This document shows, one piece after another, positions 1 through 7,501 of a stretch of 10,114 bases of DNA (its first letter is position 1; the number at the start of each line of letters is the position of its first letter). A model generated the notes under the pieces. That model saw nothing but the letters and a program-made list of their open reading frames with translations, had not been told where the DNA came from and made no database searches. The stretch is taken from NCBI GenBank assembly GCA_004325065.1, contig PITI01000633.1, positions 1 to 10,114 of the forward strand, given 5' to 3'. This DNA is from Hamiltosporidium magnivora. Its lineage: Eukaryota > Microsporidia > Dubosqiidae. The translations under genes and the position numbers were made by a program.

Positions 1-952
1 TTTCTAGGCGACAAAACCCATCGTTATGAAAATATGTTTTTCAGGCTCATTTGCAACATAAACTGCTGACATTGTTTATAATGGTAATATAATAAAAACT
101 TTGAGTGCATATCAAGAATGTGTAAGATCCATCTGAATCCGTCATTATTTGTTTAGTATTTTCACATATAAAAAAATATTTTAACAACCCTTTCGCATGA
201 ATAATACAAGATATAGTCCGTATTTGTTGTTTCAATCACGAGACCGCCTATGTAATCTAAATTAGCATGTTATAAGCAATTTTCTTTTCATTCTCGCTCA
301 AACCAGCAGTGTTTCTGATAATTTATTGATACATCGTTTTTGTGTCAATAGGATAAAGAAGGTTTTATTAATAACGATTGTCTTGTGCGATCTTATTTTC
401 ATCCTCCAAATTGTTTTTACAATGTTGTCAACATCTTTCGTTTAAACCCTATTATTTTCGAATGTATATATATCGGCTAATAATTTCAAAACCCATCTTG
501 TCTAATTGCAATTTTTATTGGAAGGTAGATTTCTCGAAATGTTTCAGTATTTTATACGTTTAATTTACAATCTTTTACAATAAATTTCATTTCGATTAAA
601 TTTTCAACCCGTTAAATACTTAAAATAAATTTTTCTTCCAAAACATGCATACAAACAAAAACTGGAATCCCAGTTATATGAAAGTTTAGCTGAATAAATA
701 TTTGATTTCTAAATCTTTTTTATTAAATTTTATTTAATTTGGTTATTAAATGAGGTAGAAATTTTTTAAGATCAAAATCCAAAGACAATTTTTTTTAACT
801 AAGCTTAAAAAATATTATTTTTACACCTAAGTTCAAATTAAACTCTCACATATTTTTGTTTTAGTTTTTGTTTCTGAAACAATAAGTTTTTTCAGTCTCT
901 GGTTATTTTCTAGGATTGCTTTGGGAGATGGAGAACTCTGTAATTTTACATA
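1..952. other. No gene supported; AT-rich left flank
   Basis: I see no intact gene here. All frames on both strands are closed by frequent stops; the longest open stretches are about 60 codons and look like no family I can name. On the minus strand some short stretches read like decayed coding sequence, for example IMTDSDGSYTFLI near 85-155 and QDGF...PIYIHSKIIGF near 435-500, but the frame changes and stops between them prevent any assignment. Base composition is less AT-biased than in the intergenic gaps further right and includes several CG dinucleotides, as in the neighbouring pseudogene. The stretch may be more of the same decayed element. No tRNA or rRNA feature was found. Confidence 0.5.
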
Positions 953-1585
953 CTAAGTTTTTTTCCACTTCTGATCTAAAATTAAGTTTAGATGTTGCCT
1001 CGCTATAGCATATCTATGCAGCCCGTATGATGTCGCTATATATCCATTGCCCAGGAACACGGGATTCTCGAGATCTACTGACAGTTCAATTAACATGATC
1101 CATGTTTTACTATTATTCAAGCTGTTTGATCTTTCTTCTACTTCACACCACCACTTTCTAATAAATTTCGCAAGATTTTTGAAACTATTCAAAAATTCAC
1201 TTCTCGGCTTAAGTACTCAAAGATATCAAATTGAAAGATGGTCCAGTAAAGCTATGGAGCGATTTCACGTCGTTCTCTATCCTCTTCTGAATTTACCTTC
1301 TTTCTGCCTCATTTTTTGCTAGCCTTTTTAAAACATCGAGAGTTACGGCGATGCCTAATTTCTCATTATAGTACATGCGAAACTCTGTACATCCAAATTA
1401 TAGTATTCTTTTAAACTTTATCTATATTGCAAAAAAAACAATTTGAAGTCATTACTTAGGGTCGGCTGTCACTGAATCGAGTATTTTCCGCAGTGCCATT
1501 AGCCCGTTATGTTCAGGAATAGCTAGATGCCAAAGTTCGTCATGACGTACAATGGCTCGCACTCAGCACTTCAACCACACAGGGA
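953..1585 (-). pseudogene. Decayed coding remnant, possibly the 3' end of a non-LTR retrotransposon
   Basis: Three coding-like blocks follow each other on the minus strand in different frames. Block one (1547-1452) encodes RHDELWHLAIPEHNGL and ends at a TAA after 31 codons. Block two (1376-1293) starts MYYNEKLGIAVTLDVL, meets a TAA at 1295-1293, then stays open in the same frame for about 27 more codons. Block three (about 1192-953) is open for about 79 codons and includes WIMLIELSVDLENP and a TAG stop at its end. An RHDxLW-type motif followed by a Y-Y-rich and an I-E-V-like segment resembles the C-terminal tail of LINE-type polyproteins, where a zinc-knuckle region precedes an RHDxV motif. 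That assignment is inference from motif memory. No reverse transcriptase core is present, because the intact Sec8 gene lies just beyond the expected 5' side. A 5'-truncated, decaying insertion would fit. A decayed cellular gene is the alternative. Confidence 0.38.
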
Positions 1586-1837
1586 ATTCGTGTATTAGAC
1601 GAGGGTAGGGTATCAAGCTCGGTATTTTGCATGTTGGTGCATGTTTGATCTGGTGGTAGATGTGTTTTTTTGTGTAGGAGTAGGAAAGTGGAGAATTCGT
1701 CATTAGGTGTTGCTTACAGTTTTGCGCCATAATTTACTATCATCCCCCCCATCCGCGCAACTTTAGCCTTTATTTTGGTATTTTTCGATATTTCGCTGCT
1801 AACATTTTTCTTTCTACCCATATTCATTACAAGAAAT
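1586..1837. other. Less AT-biased spacer upstream of Sec8, with a C7 run
   Basis: This spacer between the remnant and the Sec8 promoter is clearly less AT-rich than the gene to its right and has a run of seven C at 1744-1750. An in-frame ATG at 1775 would add 34 residues to Sec8, but they are hydrophobic (FFDISLLTFFFLPIF) and unlike any Sec8 N terminus, so I treat this part as non-coding. It may be the distal part of the decayed element. Confidence 0.4.
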
Positions 1838-1853
1838 TATAAATATAAATATA
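1838..1853 (+). promoter_or_regulatory. TATA-like tract of the Sec8 gene
   Basis: TATAAATATAAATATA lies about 24-39 bases before the chosen ATG. Similar tracts occur at comparable distances in front of the other genes of the window, for example TATAAATTAG at 7471-7480 before the seven-helix gene. Its role as core promoter is inferred from position. Confidence 0.45.
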
Positions 1854-1869
1854 TTTTTAATAATTCAAA

Positions 1870-1872
1870 CCC
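1870..1872 (+). promoter_or_regulatory. CCC start signal of the Sec8 gene
   Basis: The context is AAACCCTTTAATG, with four bases between CCC and the ATG. CCC/GGG-like motifs immediately upstream of start codons are a described microsporidian signal. The same arrangement precedes the Prp17 and cyclin genes here. It supports the start at 1877 over the in-frame ATG at 1775. Confidence 0.6.
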
Positions 1873-1876
1873 TTTA

Positions 1877-4162
1877 ATGGATGATATACCATCTCTAATT
1901 AGAGAATTAAGAGTAGATTGGGAAAAAACATTAGATGAAGATTTTAATCCTTTACCATGTGCATTAGCACTTTCAGATTCAGATTCTCAAAAAAGTGCTA
2001 CGTTTAAAGATATGTATCACAAGTTGGATGAAACGATGACAAATATAATCGAAAAGAATTATCAGGGTTTTAGCGATTTTGTTTTATTATATGGACATGC
2101 ATTTAAATTAAATCAGGAATGTTATAATACATTACAGATGATAATAAAAGATTGTCAAATTATTAAAAACACATATTCGGAGGATTTTTCTCATTTATCC
2201 AAAGAAAAACGAGAATTATTAGATCAGAAGAAAATTTTAGAGATTTATAAGGCATTGGATACTGTAAAAAATATATCGAATTTTCTCAATGAAAAAATCG
2301 AAAGAGAAAGATTTCAAGAAGCATCTACTGATTTTTTAAATATTTATGATCTTACAAATGAATATGATTTAAAAAGTTTAAAATGTTATAAAAATTTATC
2401 TGATGATATAATTTCACTTAAAACTTCACTATTAAATAATATTTTTAAAAAAATTAAAAAAACAATTTTTAGTGGTGAAGAAGTAATTGAAAATAAGGCA
2501 TTGTTGCAAAAAGAGGATTTAGAAGATGAATATATTGATACATTGGGATGTTTAATAAGGCTTGGAGAATTGAAGGAATTGGATATTTATTTTTATAAAA
2601 ATTTCTCAAATTTCTTTTTTGAAGATATGCAAAAAATAATTTATAGTTGTATGGAATCCGATGATAAAGTGACGTGTCTTGTAAAAAAATCGGTTTTGTA
2701 CATTCTAAATATTTTAAAAACATTTGAAGTTCTAATTTCTCTTATTAAAAATATTGATAAAACCAATATTAATTTAATACAGAATCAAGAAAATTATTTT
2801 GAAGTAGAAATTGATGATGAATATCATTTTTTTGGAAAAAATGGAACTATAAAATTAGAAGATATATTAATTATAGAAACTAAAAAGTTTTTAGAATTTT
2901 ATAGTAAAATTAAAGATTATGATCAACCAGAATCTATTTTTTCATTAGATAATGTTCTTGACACAGTAGATTATTCATCAATATTTCAAAAAAAATATGC
3001 AGTTTCTAAAAGAATGGAGAATAATTCCAAACACGATTTTAAAATTTCTTATAACAAATATTTTTCCATTTTTAAGCCAACACCAGAAGTACTATTTCTA
3101 TTTTATGAAAATATAGGAGTAGAATTTCCTAAATTAAAAGAAAATATTAGAATTTATATTACAGAAAAATATATTAAAATTAAAGATAAGGAATTATCAA
3201 GTAAAATAAATGATATAATTTTATCCGAACACGCATTTTATTGTGATTTCAAAAATCAAAAATTAATATTTTTTGAGAAACTTGTAGAAATTGTAAAAAA
3301 ATGGTGCAACGAAATGAAAAGAATTGGATTTTTTGATAATTGGAATGTAATCAATCAAATATTTGTTTCAGTTTTGAAAAAATATAAAGAATGTTTCCTT
3401 AAAATATTTAAATGTAATTTAATAATAAAAAGTATTTTTAAATTTGATTCAAATGGTAATATTGATGAAAATATTATTTTAGAAAGAAATATTAGAAATG
3501 AAATAAATGAGAAAGAAGAAGGTATTGATAAATTAACAAGATTTTTAATGATTAAATCAATATATAAAGAAGATTTAATATTTAAAAAAAATGAATATTT
3601 AAAAATTTTAATTACAATTGATACATTTAATAAATTATATGATTTATACAAAGAAACTATAAAAGGATTTGAAAAAAATCAAGTTATTCCTGAATTGGAA
3701 GCTTTATCTCATGAATTTGAAGCTACAGTAAAAATATTTATACTTGCACTTAATTTTGAATTAATTGTAGAATCGATGTATTTTTATATAATTTTTTTTA
3801 GAGAATGTACGTATGATGATTCATGTAATGAAACTTTACAAAAAATATTTGATATTTTTAAAGAAATTAAAAATGCATTTAAAATTGTTCAAATAAATTT
3901 GGATATTTTGTGGTGTTTAAATCCTATTTTAGAAATATTTTCTAAATATTCTATTAGATACGTTAGATATCTCAATGTAAACAATTTGGAAGATTTAAAT
4001 GTTTATATTGAAAAGATTGAACTGATAGAGGAAATATTTTATGGACTTGGAAGTACTACAGGAATGACAGAATGGTTAAATATTTTAAAGTCTACACAAA
4101 ATAACAAATCTACAAATGAAGAAGAAAAAATACTCATTGATAAAATCAGTAGACATTGTTAA
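1877..4162 (+). CDS. SEC8: Exocyst complex component Sec8 (EXOC4)
   Basis: Sec8 is a subunit of the octameric exocyst, which tethers secretory vesicles to the plasma membrane before fusion. The 761-residue product carries the Sec8 N-terminal signature at residues 14-80: DWEKTLDEDFNPLPCALAL followed by an F-x(3)-Y-x(3)-L-x(10)-NYQGF pattern, matching the family's W...dFnPv.lAL and hyq.Fn motifs. Residues about 80-150 are helical and rich in Lys, Glu and Leu, as expected for the coiled-coil segment that packs in the exocyst core. The rest is predominantly helical, without motifs I can point to. At 761 residues it is shorter than human (about 970) or yeast (about 1065) Sec8, which fits microsporidian shrinkage. 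The start at 1877 is chosen because family similarity begins there, CCC precedes it, and the 34 extra residues from 1775 look non-coding. It has no introns. It is convergent with Prp17. The N-terminal identification is strong; the C-terminal half rests on continuity of the frame. Confidence 0.83.
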   Translation: MDDIPSLIRELRVDWEKTLDEDFNPLPCALALSDSDSQKSATFKDMYHKLDETMTNIIEKNYQGFSDFVLLYGHAFKLNQECYNTLQMIIKDCQIIKNTYSEDFSHLSKEKRELLDQKKILEIYKALDTVKNISNFLNEKIERERFQEASTDFLNIYDLTNEYDLKSLKCYKNLSDDIISLKTSLLNNIFKKIKKTIFSGEEVIENKALLQKEDLEDEYIDTLGCLIRLGELKELDIYFYKNFSNFFFEDMQKIIYSCMESDDKVTCLVKKSVLYILNILKTFEVLISLIKNIDKTNINLIQNQENYFEVEIDDEYHFFGKNGTIKLEDILIIETKKFLEFYSKIKDYDQPESIFSLDNVLDTVDYSSIFQKKYAVSKRMENNSKHDFKISYNKYFSIFKPTPEVLFLFYENIGVEFPKLKENIRIYITEKYIKIKDKELSSKINDIILSEHAFYCDFKNQKLIFFEKLVEIVKKWCNEMKRIGFFDNWNVINQIFVSVLKKYKECFLKIFKCNLIIKSIFKFDSNGNIDENIILERNIRNEINEKEEGIDKLTRFLMIKSIYKEDLIFKKNEYLKILITIDTFNKLYDLYKETIKGFEKNQVIPELEALSHEFEATVKIFILALNFELIVESMYFYIIFFRECTYDDSCNETLQKIFDIFKEIKNAFKIVQINLDILWCLNPILEIFSKYSIRYVRYLNVNNLEDLNVYIEKIELIEEIFYGLGSTTGMTEWLNILKSTQNNKSTNEEEKILIDKISRHC

Positions 4163-5154
4163 AATACCATAAATATTTGTTTGATAATCGTTAATATTTT
4201 TATTGAATTCATATTCTCAAATTTGTTAATTCATAATTTTTCCTTTAATAGTATTATTCTTCATGGAATAATTTTCCTTTACTACTTTGTCTTCAAATAT
4301 TTGTTTAAGATGTAATATTAAAATATTCATATTCCTGTGTAATAATTTTACTAAATGCTTAACAAATATTCCTAATATATTTAAAATATAAATAATGTTA
4401 ATAATTTATTACTTCTAAAATATTTGTACGAATAGTATGAAAATGTATGTGAAATACCTAACCACTGCCTTACTCAAAATTTCGAGTTTAAATTTATATT
4501 TTATAAATAATCTATTGGATTTTATTTTATTAAGAAACAGGTTTTTGAGAATATAAATTGAAAATTTGCATTTTGTGGTTCTAAATTTTTAAATCTAAAT
4601 ATAAATTTAGAGTTTAATTTCTATAAATTTATAAACTAATATAAACTAATATAATCTTTTATTCTGTTCTTTAAAGAATAAAATTTTATTTAATTTATTT
4701 AATATTTAATTTGAAAAGCTTAATCTGTATATTTATAATTCTTATGTCTATTATTTAAGTTACATATATTTAAATACATTTTTACTGATTAAAAAGCTAA
4801 AAATTGATAGATTTAATGTCTATATAAGTTCCAGACGGTTCGTATTAGTGATATCACACTATCAAATATCATAAAATTATCATAGAAATGGTTGTATTTT
4901 GAAAAAAAAAGAGATTTTTTACATTTTAAACCGTGAAAAATTTGGAATATAATTTATTTTAATTTTGAGGCTGTTTGTATATAAAAACATGCTTTTAAAT
5001 ATTTGTATTATAACATAATTGTATAAATTTAAAGGAATATTATAAAGACATTCAAGTTCTAAAAAAAAATTGTAAAACGTAAAAATATTAAATTTATTTT
5101 AAAAAGTATTTCGTGAAAATTATTTTTTTCCACAAAAATTAAATGATCTATAAA
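4163..5154. other. AT-rich gap between convergent genes
   Basis: The 992 bases between the 3' ends of Sec8 and Prp17 hold no open frame of note. They are dominated by A/T runs. A short direct repeat, ATAAACTAAT twice in tandem, occurs at 4631-4650. A slightly less AT-rich patch at about 4828-4860 contains GGTTCG but lacks the other parts of a tRNA. The gap presumably contains both 3' ends and poly(A) sites. Confidence 0.5.
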
Positions 5155-5604
5155 TTAATTCCATAAATGAAGAAAGTTATCATCACCACCAGTTGCAAAT
5201 TTAGAAACATCTTCTTCATTCCATGCCATACATCGTATTGCATCTGTATGCATTTGTATATTTCTAACACATTTACCGGTATCCCAATCATAAAAATAGG
5301 CTTTTCCATTTTTATCCCCAGAAAAAATTCTTTGTCCATTTGGTGAAACACCCAACTCACAATAAATACCATTATCAGGAAATATTTTGATGGTTTTTTC
5401 CAGAATTTCAAATGTATTTAAATCTAAAAATTTTAATGATTCTGATCCTTCTCTAAAAAAAATATTTTTTTTAATTAAATTAATACTTAAAGAAGAATAT
5501 CCAATTAAATTTTTATATTCTTTAAAAATTTTAAAATTATTTTCTAAAACTTTTAAAGATTTGTTTTCAAATGAACAAACAAGTGTGTTATCATTGTTTA
5601 AACA
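5155..5604 (-). CDS. PRP17: Prp17/Cdc40 splicing factor, C-terminal part (after frameshift)
   Basis: This frame continues the WD40 propeller started upstream on the same strand. It is open from the codon at 5604 (CLNNDNTLVCSF) to a TAA at 5157-5155, 149 codons, with no credible start codon of its own near its beginning. Its first residues complete the family pattern V-x-F-x-x-x-x-x-x-F-V-x-x-x-x-x-K-S-L-R-V-W-E as NTLVCSFENKSLKVLE. Its end matches the last two Prp17 blades: VSPNGQRIFSGDKNGKAYFY and DWDTGKC, then a final blade ending GGDDNFLHLWN, like the family's CGWDGLIKLWD. In Prp17 the propeller closes at the C terminus, so the gene is complete apart from the frame break. Joined to the N-terminal part it gives about 550 residues, close to human CDC40 (579). 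Confidence 0.82.
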   Translation of the reverse strand, partial: CLNNDNTLVCSFENKSLKVLENNFKIFKEYKNLIGYSSLSINLIKKNIFFREGSESLKFLDLNTFEILEKTIKIFPDNGIYCELGVSPNGQRIFSGDKNGKAYFYDWDTGKCVRNIQMHTDAIRCMAWNEEDVSKFATGGDDNFLHLWN

Positions 5605-5613
5605 TATATTTCT
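5598..5613 (-). other. Frameshift window inside Prp17
   Basis: On the minus strand the upstream frame reads GAA ATA TAT GTT and then stops (TAA, 5600-5598). The downstream frame is closed just above by a TAA at 5616-5614, so the switch must fall between 5613 and 5598. Aligning the flanks to the Prp17 family from memory (GAVNTI...KSLRVWE) shows equal residue count if exactly one base is missing. The site lies in an ATATAT stretch. A sequencing or assembly deletion, or a real recent mutation, fits best. Confidence 0.8.
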
Positions 5614-6797
5614 TTAACAAATCCATCATTAAATTTCATTTCGTTTTCAACATTTTTTGTTCTTTTATCATACAATTTGATTGAACCATCATAACATCCC
5701 ACATAAAAATAATCATTAGAAAATCCCGCTAAACCAGTTACATAATCTTTTGTTTCTATTCTTCGTTTACATCTTCCTGTTTCAATATCCCATTCCTTAA
5801 CAAATCCATCATATGAACCAGATATCATTGTTTTACCATCTGTACTTGATAAAATACCGCTTATTCCTTTAGAATGCCCTAAAAATGTTCGAATTGTTTT
5901 TTTCTCTTCAAAAGATTCAATTAAACAAATTTTTCCATCCAAACCACCACTCAGAAGTAAATTTGAATATCTTTTTAAAAAAAGAACTTTTCTTACACTT
6001 CTTATATGATCAGTTATTGTTAAATCACAAACTTTCGGAATTCTTTCAATCGAATGTTCTAAATATTTGTTGTAGCCAATTGGTCTTCGTAAATAATTTG
6101 CTGATATTTTATTATTATTAATAATATTTCCATAATATTTACTTTTTTCACTTCCAATCACAAAAAACGGATTTTTCATACGTAAACACCAATCAATTTC
6201 TTCTTTAATCATTTTAATACGATCAAGTTCTAAATTTTGTATTTCAGTATCAATAAATCGTGCCCATGGTCCTTTAAAATCCATAGAAGATGGATCACCA
6301 AAATCTTCTCTTAAAAGTTTTTTAGATTTATTTTTTTCTGTACAATTCAACATACCAACTTCATTTTTTAAACTATTTCCATCTCCACTTCCATCTGTAA
6401 CCAAATTCACAGTTTTATTTGAATTATTTTTTATATTTTCCCCATTTTTTATTATTAAATTTCTATTTTTAGTATCTAAATTATATTCTTTACCTTTAAT
6501 AATTGCTTGATTATTCAATAAATTACTTTCAGAATTCAAATCTATTTTTTTATCAGTATTTTTACAACTCGTATTTTCCATATTTTTAATAAATTTTCTA
6601 TTTTCATCAAAATATTCATTTTTTTCTTCTTTTAAATTATTAATTTTGGTTTTGAAATTATTCTTTACTTCCGTTAAATTACTAAGACTCTTTTCAATAT
6701 TTTTTTCTTTATTAGAAATCATCGATTCGGTTGTATTTTCTTCTTCTATATTTTCTATCTTTAGACATAAATTATTTTCATTTTTTTTGTCCTTCAT
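5598..6797 (-). CDS. PRP17: Prp17/Cdc40 pre-mRNA splicing factor, N-terminal part
   Basis: Prp17 is a WD40 protein that joins the spliceosome and promotes the second catalytic step of splicing. Counting from the ATG at 6797, residues 1-165 are low-complexity Asn/Lys/Glu-rich sequence. Near 177 comes GPWARFIDTE, matching the conserved GPWAkYvDE of the family. At about 234-254, YLRRPIGYN...RIPK matches the linker before the propeller. WD40 blades follow: HIRSVRKVLF...LLLSGGLDGKICLI; RTFLGHSKGIS...ISGSYDGFVKEWDIETG, where family members read RTflGHSKaVrdi...LSagYDryiKLWDTETG; and FYVGCYDGSIKLYDKRT. An ATG at 6821 would add eight residues. I prefer 6797 because CCCTTT directly precedes it, as at Sec8 and the cyclin, and the upstream ATG sits inside the TATA-like tract. 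The frame ends prematurely at 5598; the remaining blades are in the next frame downstream. It is divergent from the seven-helix gene. Confidence 0.87.
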   Translation of the reverse strand: MKDKKNENNLCLKIENIEEENTTESMISNKEKNIEKSLSNLTEVKNNFKTKINNLKEEKNEYFDENRKFIKNMENTSCKNTDKKIDLNSESNLLNNQAIIKGKEYNLDTKNRNLIIKNGENIKNNSNKTVNLVTDGSGDGNSLKNEVGMLNCTEKNKSKKLLREDFGDPSSMDFKGPWARFIDTEIQNLELDRIKMIKEEIDWCLRMKNPFFVIGSEKSKYYGNIINNNKISANYLRRPIGYNKYLEHSIERIPKVCDLTITDHIRSVRKVLFLKRYSNLLLSGGLDGKICLIESFEEKKTIRTFLGHSKGISGILSSTDGKTMISGSYDGFVKEWDIETGRCKRRIETKDYVTGLAGFSNDYFYVGCYDGSIKLYDKRTKNVENEMKFNDGFVKEIYV

Positions 6798-6800
6798 AAA

Positions 6801-6803
6801 GGG
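6801..6803 (-). promoter_or_regulatory. CCC start signal of the Prp17 gene
   Basis: The minus strand reads AGACCCTTTATG, with three bases between CCC and the ATG at 6797. This matches the context of the Sec8 and cyclin genes and decides between two in-frame ATGs. An AT-rich TATA-like stretch (TAATATATGTTTAATA) lies about 15-30 bases upstream. Confidence 0.6.
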
Positions 6804-6890
6804 TCTTTCTGTATTAAACATATATTACTTGTTATTTCTACGTAAACGATAAAAAAAATTTTATGTGAAAAGATAGAATATTTTATATTT

Positions 6891-6964
6891 AATAAAATTC
6901 TGGGTTAAAATATTTTTACTATTTTTATATGTTTTCTTCTGCCTCTTTAACCAATACTGTCTCT
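6891..6964. repeat. 74-base direct repeat, copy 1
   Basis: This copy is identical to 6982-7055 except for two adjacent bases (GG at 6902-6903 against AA). The two copies are offset by 91 bases with a 17-base spacer. They lie in the upstream region shared by the divergent Prp17 and seven-helix genes. On the minus strand each copy carries the short open stretch ETVLVKEAEENI followed by a stop. Confidence 0.93.
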
Positions 6965-6981
6965 AGAAATAAAAGTATAAA

Positions 6982-7055
6982 AATAAAATTCTAAGTTAAA
7001 ATATTTTTACTATTTTTATATGTTTTCTTCTGCCTCTTTAACCAATACTGTCTCT
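6982..7055. repeat. 74-base direct repeat, copy 2
   Basis: This is the second copy of the unit at 6891-6964. The 20 bases beyond it (to about 7075) extend the minus-strand open stretch to LTFKSDLEEETVLVKEAEEN and the stop, while copy 1 has unrelated sequence there. Copy 2 may therefore be the older one. The near identity implies a recent duplication. Confidence 0.93.
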
Positions 7056-7493
7056 TCTTCCAAATCCGACTTAAAAGTTAATTACAAATATTAAAATCTA
7101 TTTATGGAAACCTATTTATTTTATCAGAAATTTATTAATACAAATTTAATAAAATTATTACTCTCTATTGCAAATATATGTAGGTTTGTTTTGGACTAAA
7201 TAATTATAAATTCCTGTGAAATGATATTTAAGATTTGTGAATTAATTTTTAATTGAATTTAATTTCAAATTAATTCGTAAGTAAAAATATAGTGATTTTA
7301 TTAACCAATTTTAATGTTTAAAACATGGTTTAAAAGATGTTTCAAACTTCATAATAATCCTTTTTCTAAAAAAATTACACAAAAAATAGAAAAGTTTGAG
7401 AAAATAAACAAAAAAATGAAACATGTTTTACTTTTTAAGTTTTTATTGGTCTATTTTGAAACAGAGAATCTATAAATTAGAAATTATTTGTTT
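7056..7493. other. AT-rich upstream region of the seven-helix gene
   Basis: No gene is seen in this stretch. It is A/T-rich with no open frame of note. The part nearest the gene holds TATAAATTAG at 7471-7480, 22 bases before the ATG, a plausible core promoter element by position. Confidence 0.5.
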
Positions 7494-7498
7494 ACACC
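7494..7498 (+). promoter_or_regulatory. Weak start signal (ACACC) of the seven-helix gene
   Basis: ACACC is followed by three A and then the ATG at 7502. The spacing equals that of the CCC signals before Prp17 and the cyclin, but only two consecutive C are present, so this is at best a variant of the same signal. Confidence 0.35.
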
Positions 7499-7501
7499 AA
7501 A

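Noticed and set aside
47..235. Minus-strand frame with IMTDSDGSYTF as part of a DDE-type transposase
   Set aside because: A TDS...Y pattern recalls ISXO2-type elements, but neighbouring frames are full of stops and the other catalytic residues cannot be placed. It is too weak to call.
1047..1322. Plus-strand open frame of 91 codons
   Set aside because: It is antisense to the coding-like minus-strand blocks of the decayed element, rich in Ser/Leu/Phe as expected for a shadow frame, and matches no family.
1775..1876. Upstream in-frame extension of Sec8 as a signal peptide or membrane anchor
   Set aside because: It is hydrophobic by chance of T-rich sequence. It overlaps the TATA-like tract, lies before the CCC signal, and Sec8 is a cytosolic protein without a signal peptide.
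4826..4860. GGTTCG patch as the B box of a tRNA gene
   Set aside because: No A box, no acceptor-stem pairing and no following CC are present. It does not fold as a tRNA.
5148..5411. Minus-strand open frame of 87 codons overlapping the Prp17 C-terminal part
   Set aside because: It lies in another frame from the WD40 blades, and its residues show no family pattern. It is a shadow of the real coding frame.
5595..5601. TTTAAAC heptamer at the Prp17 frame break as a programmed -1 slippery site
   Set aside because: The heptamer is present, but the incoming frame reads GTT TAA across it. A slippery site needs the incoming frame to read TTA AAC. That phase belongs to the downstream frame, so the shift cannot use it in the needed direction.
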